Source: an uncultured Moraxella sp.
GTDB taxonomy: Bacteria > Pseudomonadota > Gammaproteobacteria > Pseudomonadales > Moraxellaceae
Assembly (NCBI GenBank): GCA_943908425.1
Contig: CALTTC010000007.1
Span: 19,950 to 83,949 of the forward strand
Reading direction: 5' to 3'
Length of the DNA: 64,000 bases
The position numbers were made by a program, and so were the translations under genes. This document shows, one piece after another, positions 55,440-64,000 of the stretch. Below the pieces are notes generated by a model. That model was not told the DNA's origin and ran no database searches. It worked only from the letters and a program-made list of their open reading frames with translations. The first letter of the stretch is position 1. Each line of letters starts with the position of its first letter.

Positions 55440-56699
55440 ATGCAAGCGGTCAGATTTGAAGAAATTGAGACAGGATTATCCAATAAGCAGGATACTTCTT
55501 TGGGTACTGATGGCAATAATCCCTTAGTAAAATCGGCCATTCCTTTGTTTGCGATAGCTTCTCAGATGAAGTACTATTATAGCAATTTAGGGAGTACGGA
55601 GGTACTAAAACATCTGAAAGCACAAGTTGAGACGTTTGAGGAGCAATCTGAGGACATGGGCATACGTTATGAGACAGTTCGTGCTGCCAGATACTGTTTG
55701 TGTACACTGCTTGATGAGTTTGCGGCCAAGCACGGATGGGCGGATCAAGAGTGGATGGCGAACAGTCTACTGGTTACTTTTCACAGTGAAACATGGGGTG
55801 GCGAGCAATTTTTTGCTATTTTGGATAAAATCAAAGCGGAGCCGCAAAAGAATCTTAATTTGATTGAGTTTATGTATTACTGTCTAGTCATTGGATATAT
55901 GGGCAAATATCAGGTCCTAAACAATGGACAAATTTATATTCACAATCTCAAAAAAGAATTAGAAAAGATTATCGCTAAATACAAATCATCGCCTTCGTTG
56001 TCATTATTGATGGATAAATCATCAGCGGACAAATTAAGTGGTATTGGCAACAAGGTGGTTCCTATTTGGGTAATTGCACTGATTTTTAGCTTGCTGTTAT
56101 TGGGGCTTTATAAGATCTTTGATTATAGGCTCACAGGCAGAACAAACGCCATTAACCAATCCATACAATCACTAAGCATTCCCATCAAGCAAGGTGCATC
56201 CGTTGCGAGTACGCAACCAAGAAGGTTGACGCCACTATTAAAAAATGAGATTGAAAGCGGTCTTATTGAGGTTAGTGAGACGCCAACAGCAAGCAAGATA
56301 ACCATCTTGGGCGACGAACTGTTTGCCTCCGGTTCGGATAAGATAGAGGACAGATTCTTTCCTGTGTTAGCGAGCGTTAGCCAAGCTCTAAATATCGTCC
56401 ATGGTCAGGTTACTGTCTCAGGTTATACTGACGATAGACCAATTAGTAGTTCAACTTATCCCTCCAACTGGCACTTATCTCAGGGTAGAGCGGATGCGGT
56501 CAAACAAATTTTGCTACGGTATATTGAAGATGCCTCTCGTGTTCGCTCTGAGGGCAAAGGCGACGAAAATCCCGTATTACCCAATGACTCTGAATTAAAT
56601 AGAGCAAAAAATCGCAGAGTAGAAATTATTGTGTACTTGGACGAAGGTTCGCCGGCATTACAAAATACCGAAGGCGCGCAAATCAATACAATGCAATAA
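55440..56699 (+). CDS. tssL: TssL (DotU/IcmH) with C-terminal OmpA-like domain
   Basis: 419 residues. The cytoplasmic DotU-like hook (CLCTLLDEFAAKHGWADQEW, FFAILDKIKAEPQKNLNLIE, FMYYCLVIGYMGKYQV) is followed by one membrane helix (VPIWVIALIFSLLLLGLYKI, about residues 206-226). A periplasmic OmpA-like peptidoglycan-binding domain (VTVSGYTDDRPISSSTYPSN, LSQGRADAVKQIL, NRAKNRRVEIIVY) completes it. This specialised TssL anchors the complex to the wall without a separate TagL. Confidence 0.95.
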   Translation: MQAVRFEEIETGLSNKQDTSLGTDGNNPLVKSAIPLFAIASQMKYYYSNLGSTEVLKHLKAQVETFEEQSEDMGIRYETVRAARYCLCTLLDEFAAKHGWADQEWMANSLLVTFHSETWGGEQFFAILDKIKAEPQKNLNLIEFMYYCLVIGYMGKYQVLNNGQIYIHNLKKELEKIIAKYKSSPSLSLLMDKSSADKLSGIGNKVVPIWVIALIFSLLLLGLYKIFDYRLTGRTNAINQSIQSLSIPIKQGASVASTQPRRLTPLLKNEIESGLIEVSETPTASKITILGDELFASGSDKIEDRFFPVLASVSQALNIVHGQVTVSGYTDDRPISSSTYPSNWHLSQGRADAVKQILLRYIEDASRVRSEGKGDENPVLPNDSELNRAKNRRVEIIVYLDEGSPALQNTEGAQINTMQ

Positions 56700-56709
56700 T
56701 AGGATAACG

Positions 56710-59700
56710 ATGAATTTTTTGTCAATGATAAACGTTGGGATGCTATGGGGTGGATTTGGGGCAGTATCTCTGATTTCTTTAATTTGGTTGGGCGGTGCTT
56801 ATCTTCAGATAGGCACATGGAAACCTCTAGAACCAACTTGGGCAAAAGTTTTGTTAAGTTGCCTTATTATATTAGTGGTAATAGGGGTAAGTGTTTATAA
56901 GTGGTATAAGCAAAAACAGCTCAATAAGCACGTCATAGAAGAACTAAAAGCTAGCGACCTATCCTCTGATGATAACCCCATCAATAAAAACAAGATCACC
57001 GAGCAATTCAATTCGGTGGACTTAATCTTGCAAAAGCATAACGATATACAAAACAAAAATCTCCTACAAAGACTATTTACGGATAAGAAAGCTTACATCT
57101 ATCAAAAACCTTGGTTTTTATTAGTGGGTGCTTCGGGTGTTGGAAAGACTACTTCTATTTTAAATTCGGGGCTAAAATTCCCTATTGGTACTGTAGAGAA
57201 CACTTCTAGGCTTGTAGGTACGCAAGATTGTGATTGGTTTTTGACTAATGATGCGGTGATGATTGATACAGCAGGAAGATTTGTTGAGCAGGATAACCAA
57301 TCAAAAAACAGTGATGACTGGCAGGAATTACTACATCTGCTAAAGCGGTGCCGTACTAAACAACCTATTAACGGACTCGTTTTAATGATTGGGACGGATG
57401 ACATCATGAAAAATGATGAGCGGTATTTAGGAAGTCAGCTATCTGAGTTAAGAGTTAGATTGCAGGAGGTGCAAAATACATTTAATATCAGCTTTCCATT
57501 TTATGTGGTAGTTAACAAAATTGATCTTATCACTGGTTTTGAGCAGTATTTTAATTATCTTAGTGAGGAAGACAGAAATAAGGTATTTGGCATCACTTTA
57601 GATGTTCTATCTGACAATTCAGCGGAAAAAATAAATGTCATTGCTAAAAAGTTAGATAACATCGCAGAGCTTATTGAGTTAAATATTTTTAACAGTGTGG
57701 CGTATAACAATCAACAAAATGAACCATCGGATTTGGCATTGTCTTTTGCCTCAGAATTTGCTGATTTCATTGTGCATCTAAAAAGCTATCTCAAAAAGCT
57801 CTTGAATCTGTCAAAGTACGATGCTATGTTTCACTTAGGTGGAATTTATTTTACTAGCTCAGCTCAGCAGGAAACAGGTAATAAAACTCATGTCAACCCT
57901 AAGCACCAGCTACAACCTAAATATATCCAAGATGATAATGGTTTGATGATTACCTCAAAACCTTATTTTATTAATCATTTTTATCATTTTGTCCTTATGG
58001 AGGCATCGAATTTAGCGGGGACAGATGCTTCTTGGCTTAAGAAACGAAAAATAATTTATTGGGGGCTATGTCTGCTATTATCGGTATTGACTATTGCATG
58101 TACAGTGATGTTTATTAGGGCTTTCTTTAAGAATTCAGCATATCTTGATATGGTTGAGAAAAACACTCAAGATGCTCACACTATGTCAAGCTTAGTAGAT
58201 GGTAGTAGTGCTTTGGCAGTGCTTGACTTTGCCAACAAGGTTAGGGTTATCCCTACCCGTGATATACCGTCAGAGCTGGCTCAAAATACTGTTTTGGGCG
58301 ATGCTGGTCTAAATGATTACGAAAAAATTTATACCGCCTCGCAACGAAAATATCGCTCGCTCATTGAGGGGAGTTTGAATGAGCTTATCTCTACTGCAAT
58401 CAAAAATAAACTTGAAAATAATATTAGTCAAGACTCTTCGGTAAATCTATATCAAAATCTAAAAGCTTATCTTATGCTTTATGATAACAAACATTATGAT
58501 GGCAAATTCATCGCTAGATGGATGCAGTCTAATCTACCCAGTGAGACATTTGAATCAAACGCTGATAACTTTGAGCAATTAAAGCAGATATTGATTGATA
58601 GGAAAATCACACCTAACAATCCTCAAGATCTTTCAATGGTAAATAAAGCTAGAGAAATTTTGGCAGGGCAAGATATTGGTAATATAATCTATGCCGACCT
58701 AATAGGGTATACTCAAACTCTAGATGCTAAAAGCATGCCGTCCGTGTCCTTTGTGTCCATGGGTGGCTCTGCCACGCAAAGCTTATTTCGCAGAGTTAGT
58801 GGTAAGACATTAAACTCCCCTATGCCGGTACTGTATACGAAATATGGTTATAAGAATATTTTTTTACCTTATGTTAATACTCGTCTAGATAATTTTTATA
58901 GTACAGAAAATTGGGTTATGCCAGACAATGCCTTTTTTGCCTCAAAAGAGCAGGTGTTGTCAAATATTTATCAAAAATACACCGATGATTACATCACCTA
59001 TTGGCAACAATATATTGCAGATATTAGGATGTTAGAACCAAAAAACTTGCAACAGACCATTGTTATGTCAAAGCAGTTGTCAGAAAAGAACTCTTCCTTG
59101 GCGGGCATCATCCGTGGTATCTATGACAACACAAACCTTATAGAGGAAGCTCCCAAGACGGTACCGAATATCGCCAATGATGTCACAGCGAAGACAGGGC
59201 AGGATGAAGTTGAACAGGGTAAGCGGAGCAAGGATATTTCGCCACAGGTTAAAAAAACTGCTAAAATTAATGAAACCTCTGCTCAGATGAGAGGCTATCT
59301 ACAGGATGTGGCAACCCATTTTTCCCAATTTCATGTGTTGGCTCAAAGCGGTGAAGGTGCACCATCTCAGTTAGATGAAATTACCAAATCAATTAATGAT
59401 TTGTATGTGTACTTGGTAGCATTACAAATGAGCATGCAAAACAATGATGCGCTTATGCCTGACAATAAGCCGGTTATCAACTACCAGGCTCAGGTTAGTC
59501 GTCTGCCTGATCCGTTCAGACCCATGTTAGATCAATTTGTGGGTCAAATTTCCCAAACAAGTAAGGACTACCAACAAGCTTACAAAGACGAGCAAGCGCA
59601 AGCTGTCATTGACGAGCAAAAAAAAACAGTGCTGTCCATCGCTGAGCAACAAGATGCGCACGTCAGACAAGGTTGTGAAAGCTTAATTGCTGGAAAATAT

Positions 59701-60291
59701 CCTTTTGATAAATCCGCCTCCCAGGAGGTGTCTTTGCAGGAATTTGCTAAAGTATTCGGTTCGGAGGGCTTGTTTATACAGACTCTGCAGAGCAATATTT
59801 TGGTAAATGAGCGAGTAAGCACCCCTTTTTTGTCGCTACTTGAGGGTTCGGATAGACATAAAAATTATCAAGATGCCCAAAAAATTAATACAAAATTTTT
59901 GGCGGGATCTAAGAGTCCTGCTTTGGATTTTACGATGAAAGTCATGGCAATGGATAAAGACATCAAAGAATTGTCCATCATTTATGACGGAACACAGACT
60001 ACTTATTATCATGGACCTCAAAAAATCATAAAGCTTTCTTGGCCGTCAACGCAAAAAAGCATGATTCTAAAAGCCATGGATTTTAATGATAGAAGCCATA
60101 TCTTGGAGGTAAAAGGTGATTGGTCCTTGTTTAGATTGGTGGACAAGGCAAATCAGATTATAAACACCAAGGACAACAAAGGGGTGATCGCAACCTTTGA
60201 CCTGAATAGACATAAGGTACATATTGAGTTCAAGTCTATTTCTGGTGAGAATCCTTTTTTGCTCGGCGAATTAAAGGGGTTTATATGCTAA
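56710..60291 (+). CDS. tssM: TssM (IcmF), T6SS inner-membrane ATPase-like scaffold
   Basis: 1193 residues. Two N-terminal helices (about residues 12-32 and 45-63), a cytoplasmic GTPase-like domain with an intact Walker A (LLVGASGVGKTTS, near residue 140) and VMIDTAGRF, a third helix (YWGLCLLLSVLTIACTVMFI, near residue 455), and a long periplasmic part that binds TssJ. The start is ATG 56710; upstream in-frame codons overlap tssL and are not used. Walker A is absent in some TssM proteins, so its presence suggests an active nucleotide site. Confidence 0.95.
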   Translation: MNFLSMINVGMLWGGFGAVSLISLIWLGGAYLQIGTWKPLEPTWAKVLLSCLIILVVIGVSVYKWYKQKQLNKHVIEELKASDLSSDDNPINKNKITEQFNSVDLILQKHNDIQNKNLLQRLFTDKKAYIYQKPWFLLVGASGVGKTTSILNSGLKFPIGTVENTSRLVGTQDCDWFLTNDAVMIDTAGRFVEQDNQSKNSDDWQELLHLLKRCRTKQPINGLVLMIGTDDIMKNDERYLGSQLSELRVRLQEVQNTFNISFPFYVVVNKIDLITGFEQYFNYLSEEDRNKVFGITLDVLSDNSAEKINVIAKKLDNIAELIELNIFNSVAYNNQQNEPSDLALSFASEFADFIVHLKSYLKKLLNLSKYDAMFHLGGIYFTSSAQQETGNKTHVNPKHQLQPKYIQDDNGLMITSKPYFINHFYHFVLMEASNLAGTDASWLKKRKIIYWGLCLLLSVLTIACTVMFIRAFFKNSAYLDMVEKNTQDAHTMSSLVDGSSALAVLDFANKVRVIPTRDIPSELAQNTVLGDAGLNDYEKIYTASQRKYRSLIEGSLNELISTAIKNKLENNISQDSSVNLYQNLKAYLMLYDNKHYDGKFIARWMQSNLPSETFESNADNFEQLKQILIDRKITPNNPQDLSMVNKAREILAGQDIGNIIYADLIGYTQTLDAKSMPSVSFVSMGGSATQSLFRRVSGKTLNSPMPVLYTKYGYKNIFLPYVNTRLDNFYSTENWVMPDNAFFASKEQVLSNIYQKYTDDYITYWQQYIADIRMLEPKNLQQTIVMSKQLSEKNSSLAGIIRGIYDNTNLIEEAPKTVPNIANDVTAKTGQDEVEQGKRSKDISPQVKKTAKINETSAQMRGYLQDVATHFSQFHVLAQSGEGAPSQLDEITKSINDLYVYLVALQMSMQNNDALMPDNKPVINYQAQVSRLPDPFRPMLDQFVGQISQTSKDYQQAYKDEQAQAVIDEQKKTVLSIAEQQDAHVRQGCESLIAGKYPFDKSASQEVSLQEFAKVFGSEGLFIQTLQSNILVNERVSTPFLSLLEGSDRHKNYQDAQKINTKFLAGSKSPALDFTMKVMAMDKDIKELSIIYDGTQTTYYHGPQKIIKLSWPSTQKSMILKAMDFNDRSHILEVKGDWSLFRLVDKANQIINTKDNKGVIATFDLNRHKVHIEFKSISGENPFLLGELKGFIC

Positions 60292-60800
60292 TGTCATTTT
60301 ATGGAAAATTACCCCATCATGCTGAATTTTTAACATCAAACAATTTACCGTTATGGTCGGCAGTTATCACTAATTGGATAATCCGAGGTCAAGAACATCT
60401 TGGCGAGATGATTTTGAAAAGAAATAACAAAACTCCAAGCGTGTATTTTTTTATGATAGATGGTCATGCCCTACCAATCCAGATTTCGGGAATTTTTTTG
60501 GCAAGTCATGATAGTAGGCAAAGAGAATTTGCCTTTGTGATGTTTGGTGAATGTAGTAAGCAATCACCAGAGCTGATCATAGTTAGTTGTCAAGATGCCA
60601 TTAGGCAGGCAGGCTTTGACATTTCGTTGTTTGCAGATATGAATAATGACGAATTATTAGAGGGTTATCAAAATTTTTTGCAAAGAGCCGAAGTGTCATT
60701 AAATGAGGGTGTTTGGCAGAATGCTTGCTGTGACCAGAACCGTTTGAATTCCACACAGTTAAGCAGTTCACTGTATCGTAAATTAATAATGAATTCCTAG
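60285..60800 (+). CDS. tagF: TagF, post-translational T6SS regulator
   Basis: A 171-residue protein of the TagF (DUF2094) family: SFYGKLPHHAEFLTSNNLPL, WSAVITNWIIRGQEHLGEM, and YFFMIDGHALPIQISGIFL are the usual N-terminal sequence. TagF holds T6SS assembly off by binding Fha or TssL-linked components. It is short compared with the 220-240-residue homologues, so the C-terminal part is reduced. It overlaps the tssM stop by seven bases (ATGCTAA); an ATG two codons later is possible. Confidence 0.85.
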   Translation: MLMSFYGKLPHHAEFLTSNNLPLWSAVITNWIIRGQEHLGEMILKRNNKTPSVYFFMIDGHALPIQISGIFLASHDSRQREFAFVMFGECSKQSPELIIVSCQDAIRQAGFDISLFADMNNDELLEGYQNFLQRAEVSLNEGVWQNACCDQNRLNSTQLSSSLYRKLIMNS

Positions 60801-60809
60801 GAGAATCAT

Positions 60810-61844
60810 ATGGATGACTTTTTGGCGCCGTTGCATGATGAGCAGGTGGCGGGACGCAATATTGAGTATGATGAAGATTTTTTAAACCTGATGAGTCTGT
60901 TGCAAGAGAAGCCGGAGCAACAATATGGTGACTTGGTAGTTGAGGCTGGAATCAAAGACTGGGGTGCCATTTATGAGTCGTGCCGTCAGATTTTGCTTCA
61001 AAAGAGTAAAGATTTGCTTGTTATGAGTTATTTCACTCAAAGTGGCATTGTGCTAAATGGGATTATGGGGTTAAAAGAAGGGCTATTTATCATCAAGGAT
61101 AATCTTGAGAAATATTGGGAAGATGTCTTTCCAAGGCTTGTTGATGAAGATGGTGACTATGACCCTGATTTTCGGGTTAATGCACTGTCCTTATTTTTTG
61201 CCCACGACGGCATCTTAAAAAACCTAAAGAATGCTCCTTTGGTCAAAAATGGATTGTCAGGGAAATTTCATACGCTAAAAGAGATAGAGGATTTTTTGGA
61301 AAGTTATGATGAGTCGCTGTATGTCGGAGGCATTCAACGGCTAGTGATTGACTTGTCTGTGGCCACTGATGATGAATGCTCACCTATAAGTCAGCTAAAG
61401 CAAGCAAGCGCGCTACTATCGGCGATTAGGGTGTTGTTTGAAAAATATCAGATAAGCGGTCTAAAGTTTGAACCTATTGAGCAGTTGACTCAAAGAATTT
61501 TGGATCTGTTAAGCACGCCAAAAGAAATTAGTCTAGGATTGGTAGAAAACGTCGCACCAATTGAGACCACTAGTGCAAGAACAGTAGAATGTAACTCGCC
61601 TGTGATGAACTGGGCGAGTTATTCCGTGAATTCAAGGGATGATGTGCAGTTATTGCTTGAAAAGATTCATGTATATTTTGAAAAACATGAGCCTTCACAT
61701 CCTGCACCATTATTTATTAGACGTATCCAAAAATTGATGAATCTCAATTTTTATGAAATAATGCAAGATATCAGTCCAGAATCGTTAGACCGATTAGAAA
61801 ATTTGGTGGGGCAACCCTTATCTAACAATGATGGATTTAATTAA
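60810..61844 (+). CDS. tssA: TssA, T6SS sheath-assembly cap/priming protein
   Basis: A 344-residue protein with an ImpA_N domain (about residues 5-160: DEDFLNLMSLLQEKPEQQYG, DWGAIYESCRQILLQKSKDL, GLKEGLFIIKDNLEKYWEDV) and a C-terminal domain that ends EPSHPAPLFIRRIQKLMNLN and FYEIMQDISPESL, typical of short TssA forms. TssA recruits the baseplate and coordinates tail polymerisation. It is positioned just before tssB/tssC. Confidence 0.92.
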   Translation: MDDFLAPLHDEQVAGRNIEYDEDFLNLMSLLQEKPEQQYGDLVVEAGIKDWGAIYESCRQILLQKSKDLLVMSYFTQSGIVLNGIMGLKEGLFIIKDNLEKYWEDVFPRLVDEDGDYDPDFRVNALSLFFAHDGILKNLKNAPLVKNGLSGKFHTLKEIEDFLESYDESLYVGGIQRLVIDLSVATDDECSPISQLKQASALLSAIRVLFEKYQISGLKFEPIEQLTQRILDLLSTPKEISLGLVENVAPIETTSARTVECNSPVMNWASYSVNSRDDVQLLLEKIHVYFEKHEPSHPAPLFIRRIQKLMNLNFYEIMQDISPESLDRLENLVGQPLSNNDGFN

Positions 61845-61870
61845 ACCTAAGCAAACCCAAAGGAGATGAC

Positions 61871-62392
61871 ATGAGTAGTAAATCCGCTCAGAAATTTATT
61901 GCCAAAAATCGCTCGCCTCGTGTTCAAATTGAGTATGATGTAGAAATGTACGGCACCGAAAAAAAGATAGAGTTGCCTTTTGTTATGGGTGTGTTTGCTG
62001 ATTTGGCGGGTAAAAGTAAGCAAGAATTACCAAGTATTGCCGATAGAGCATTCATGGAGATTGATGCGGACAATTTTGACGACCGAATGAAATCAATCAA
62101 GCCTAGAGTTGTTTTTAATGTAGATAACAGATTAGAAGAAGATGGCACTCAGCTCGGTATTGAGATGGAATTTGAGAGTATGGAGGATTTTTCACCAGAG
62201 CATATCGCACAAAAAGTTGCCCCATTAAAGCAACTCTTGGATGCAAGAACAGAGCTATCAAACCTACTTTCTTATATGGACGGTAAGGCAGGGGCGGAAG
62301 ATTTGATTGATAAAATTCTATCTGATAATGAACTGCTTCAGTCTTTGGCAACTTTGCCAAAAAACACCACATCGGAAGACAATAATTCCTAA
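61871..62392 (+). CDS. tssB: TssB (VipA), T6SS contractile sheath small subunit
   Basis: A 173-residue subunit that forms the contractile sheath with TssC. Family blocks KNRSPRVQIEYDVEMYGTEK, LPFVMGVFADLAG, DADNFDDRMKSIKPRV and FESMEDFSPEHIA are all present, in order. An AAGGAG site precedes the start. It lies nine bases before tssC. Confidence 0.97.
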   Translation: MSSKSAQKFIAKNRSPRVQIEYDVEMYGTEKKIELPFVMGVFADLAGKSKQELPSIADRAFMEIDADNFDDRMKSIKPRVVFNVDNRLEEDGTQLGIEMEFESMEDFSPEHIAQKVAPLKQLLDARTELSNLLSYMDGKAGAEDLIDKILSDNELLQSLATLPKNTTSEDNNS

Positions 62393-62401
62393 GGAGATGT
62401 C

Positions 62402-63883
62402 ATGACTACGCAACAAGAATATCAAGCGCACACCCAGACCGTTTTTGATAATGACTTTGAGACTTTGGTTAATAAAGAATTCAAACCCAAATCCAAGCAA
62501 GCCGAGGATGCGGTTCAAGGTGCATTAAAAACATTGGCTCGCCAAGCATTGGGTAATACCATCAAGCACTCGTCGGATACTTATCAGACCATACAAGCAA
62601 TCATCGCTCAGATTGATAAGAAACTGTCTGACCAAATCAATGAGGTTATCCATCATGAAGAATTTAAGCAAATGGAGAGTGCTTGGCGAGGGTTGCATCA
62701 CTTGGTTAATAACACCGAAACTAATCATTTGCTTAAAATTAAGGTCATGCCTTTAACCAAAAAAGAACTCTCTCGTAACCTTAAAAAGTTTAAAGGAGTG
62801 ATGTGGGATCAAAGTCCAATATTCAAAAAAATCTATGAAGAAGAGTATGGACAGTTTGGTGGTGAACCCTTTGGTTGCTTGGTAGGAGATTACTATTTTG
62901 ACCATAGTCCACAAGATATTGAGATTTTGACAGAAGTTGCCAAGATATCCTCTGCTTCTCACTGTCCATTTATTACAGGTGCTAATCCAAGCCTTATGCA
63001 GATGGATTCTTGGGAGGAGTTATCAAACCCAAGAGATATTACTAAAATTTTCCAAAATACAGAGTATGCAGCATGGAGAAATCTAAGAAGTAGTGATGAT
63101 GCTAGATATTTGGGTTTGGCTTTACCTAGATTCATGGTGAGAGCGCCTTATGGCAGTGCCAGTAACCCCATTGATGAGTTCCACTTTGAAGAGCAGGTAT
63201 CAGACCATGAAGGGTATGCATGGGCAAATGCTGCTTATGCTATGGCGGTTAATATCAACCGCTCATTTAGTGAGTATGGTTGGTGTACTTCTATCCGTGG
63301 TGTTGAATCTGGTGGTACGGTGGAAAATTTACCGACTCACACCTTTGAAACTGATGATGGTGGCGTGGACTTAAAATGCCCAACTGAGACAGCCATTAGC
63401 GATCGTAGAGAAGCAGAACTGTCTGCTAATGGGTTAATACCACTTGTATATCGCAAAAATTCTAATTTGGCTGCCTTTATCGGTGCACAGTCTCTGCAGG
63501 AGCCAACCCAGTATCACGATGCAGATGCCACCGCCAATGCCAAATTATCAGCAAGACTACCCTATTTATTCGCTTGTTGCCGTTTTGCTCACTACCTAAA
63601 ATGTATTGTACGGGACAAAGTTGGCTCTTTCCGTGAGCGTGAAGACATGGAGCGCTGGCTCAATGATTGGATTATGAATTATGTGGATGGCGATCCGGTC
63701 AACTCATCCCAAGAGACCAAAGCCAAAAAGCCTCTAGCAGCTGCTGAGGTGATTGTAGAAGAAGTGGCGGATAATCCAGGGTTTTATACCTCCAAGTTTT
63801 TCTTGCGTCCGCACTATCAACTTGAGGGATTGACAGTCTCCTTGCGATTGGTATCAAAACTACCTTCGCTAAGAAAGGACTAG
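62402..63883 (+). CDS. tssC: TssC (VipB), T6SS contractile sheath large subunit
   Basis: A 493-residue sheath subunit. Recognisable blocks: QMESAWRGLHHLVNNTET, FGCLVGDYYFDHSPQDIEIL, WRNLRSSDDARYLGLALPRF, MVRAPYGSASNPIDEFHFEE, and the C-terminal ADNPGFYTSKFFLRPHYQLE with GLTVSLRLVSKLP. Length and motif order are standard. A terminator follows immediately, so tssJ to tssC form one transcriptional unit that stops here. Confidence 0.97.
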   Translation: MTTQQEYQAHTQTVFDNDFETLVNKEFKPKSKQAEDAVQGALKTLARQALGNTIKHSSDTYQTIQAIIAQIDKKLSDQINEVIHHEEFKQMESAWRGLHHLVNNTETNHLLKIKVMPLTKKELSRNLKKFKGVMWDQSPIFKKIYEEEYGQFGGEPFGCLVGDYYFDHSPQDIEILTEVAKISSASHCPFITGANPSLMQMDSWEELSNPRDITKIFQNTEYAAWRNLRSSDDARYLGLALPRFMVRAPYGSASNPIDEFHFEEQVSDHEGYAWANAAYAMAVNINRSFSEYGWCTSIRGVESGGTVENLPTHTFETDDGGVDLKCPTETAISDRREAELSANGLIPLVYRKNSNLAAFIGAQSLQEPTQYHDADATANAKLSARLPYLFACCRFAHYLKCIVRDKVGSFREREDMERWLNDWIMNYVDGDPVNSSQETKAKKPLAAAEVIVEEVADNPGFYTSKFFLRPHYQLEGLTVSLRLVSKLPSLRKD

Positions 63884-63890
63884 CAGAACA

Positions 63891-63919
63891 TAGCAACCCT
63901 TATGGAGTTGCTATTTTTT
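63891..63919 (+). terminator. Rho-independent terminator after tssC
   Basis: Seven-base stem TAGCAAC / GTTGCTA with a nine-base loop, followed by six T. It begins eight bases after the tssC stop. Confidence 0.85.
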
Positions 63920-63938
63920 AGAGCAAAGAGGCAATACT

Positions 63939-64000
63939 ATGACTGTCCGCTACTACATCCTAGAGGGCGACACTACCACTACAGGCGGTGTCGTCCAAAA
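63939..64000 (+). CDS. PAAR-domain protein, N-terminal part (cut by window edge)
   Basis: Only the first 20 codons are in the window: MTVRYYILEGDTTTTGGVVQ. The GDTTTTGG core is the typical start of PAAR spike-tip proteins, which cap VgrG and carry effectors. It is preceded by AGAGG. The rest, including any effector extension, lies beyond the right edge. Confidence 0.75.
   Translation, partial: MTVRYYILEGDTTTTGGVVQ

Noticed and set aside
57102..57407. Minus-strand open frame opposite the tssM GTPase domain
   Set aside because: Shadow of a well-supported gene with no independent signals.
63939..64000. Hcp at the right edge, the usual gene after tssC
   Set aside because: The visible GDTTTTGGVVQ start fits the PAAR pattern, not Hcp.

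Overview
The window comes from a gamma-proteobacterium of the family Moraxellaceae, most likely Moraxella. The evidence is the moderate-to-low GC, protein sequences that fit Moraxella/Psychrobacter/Acinetobacter-type families, a cytochrome c4/c5 pair, and a cptB-cptA-like pair beside ruvB. No rRNA is present and one tRNA is seen. The genus is an inference.

Layout: 1-11.1 kb is ordinary core genome: cmoB (cut by the left edge), a DUF2788 protein, argS, a SPOR-domain protein, an MliC-like lipoprotein, nhaA, coaBC, fadD, ruvB, sdhE/cptA-like and cytochrome c5. A tRNA-Arg(CCG) at 11.24 kb is followed by a small patch of decayed accessory genes, a phage-type regulator fragment and a frameshifted DUF2726 gene. 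12.5-18.9 kb holds a fatty-acyl module (MaoC hydratase, long FabG-like reductase and a divergent thiolase), hemJ and nadE. A structured intergenic RNA candidate, possibly 6S RNA, lies at 19.3-19.5 kb. Then come a lipoprotein, smpB and an IS200/IS605-type element carrying only TnpB. nfsA is followed by a 1.17 kb insertion bounded by 82-bp direct repeats of the nfsA 3' end. 24.4-28.4 kb has an RnfH-like gene, an NSS-like transporter, cytochrome c4, engB and rsmI. An unusually AT-rich gap leads to a Panacea-domain gene overlapping a small membrane protein, a likely toxin-antitoxin pair. 30.7-40.5 kb returns to core genes: bioB, an SCP2-like protein, serB with a divergent AhpA/SMP_2-like membrane sensor, UPF0149, two YbjQ-type genes and valS.

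From about 40.6 kb to the right edge lies a type VI secretion (T6SS) locus. Its left half (41-52 kb) is an effector/immunity cargo zone in strong decay. It holds a GH19-M23 peptidoglycan hydrolase broken by a stop and frameshifts, its shattered immunity lipoprotein, a VgrG missing its N-terminal two thirds but keeping a transthyretin-like tail, two Tle1-type DUF2235 lipases each frameshifted, their lipoprotein immunity candidates (one intact, one broken), and a DUF2931 gene with a truncated duplicate. The right half (52.2-63.9 kb) is an intact core cluster: two secreted helical proteins of unknown role, then tssJ-tssK-tssL-tssM-tagF-tssA-tssB-tssC, a terminator, and the start of a PAAR protein cut by the right edge. 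tssE/F/G, tssH and hcp are not in the window.

The contrast between an intact secretion machine and a broken arsenal is the main biological message. The Panacea pair, the nfsA repeat-bounded insertion and the two new T6SS-linked secreted proteins are the best candidates for undescribed biology.
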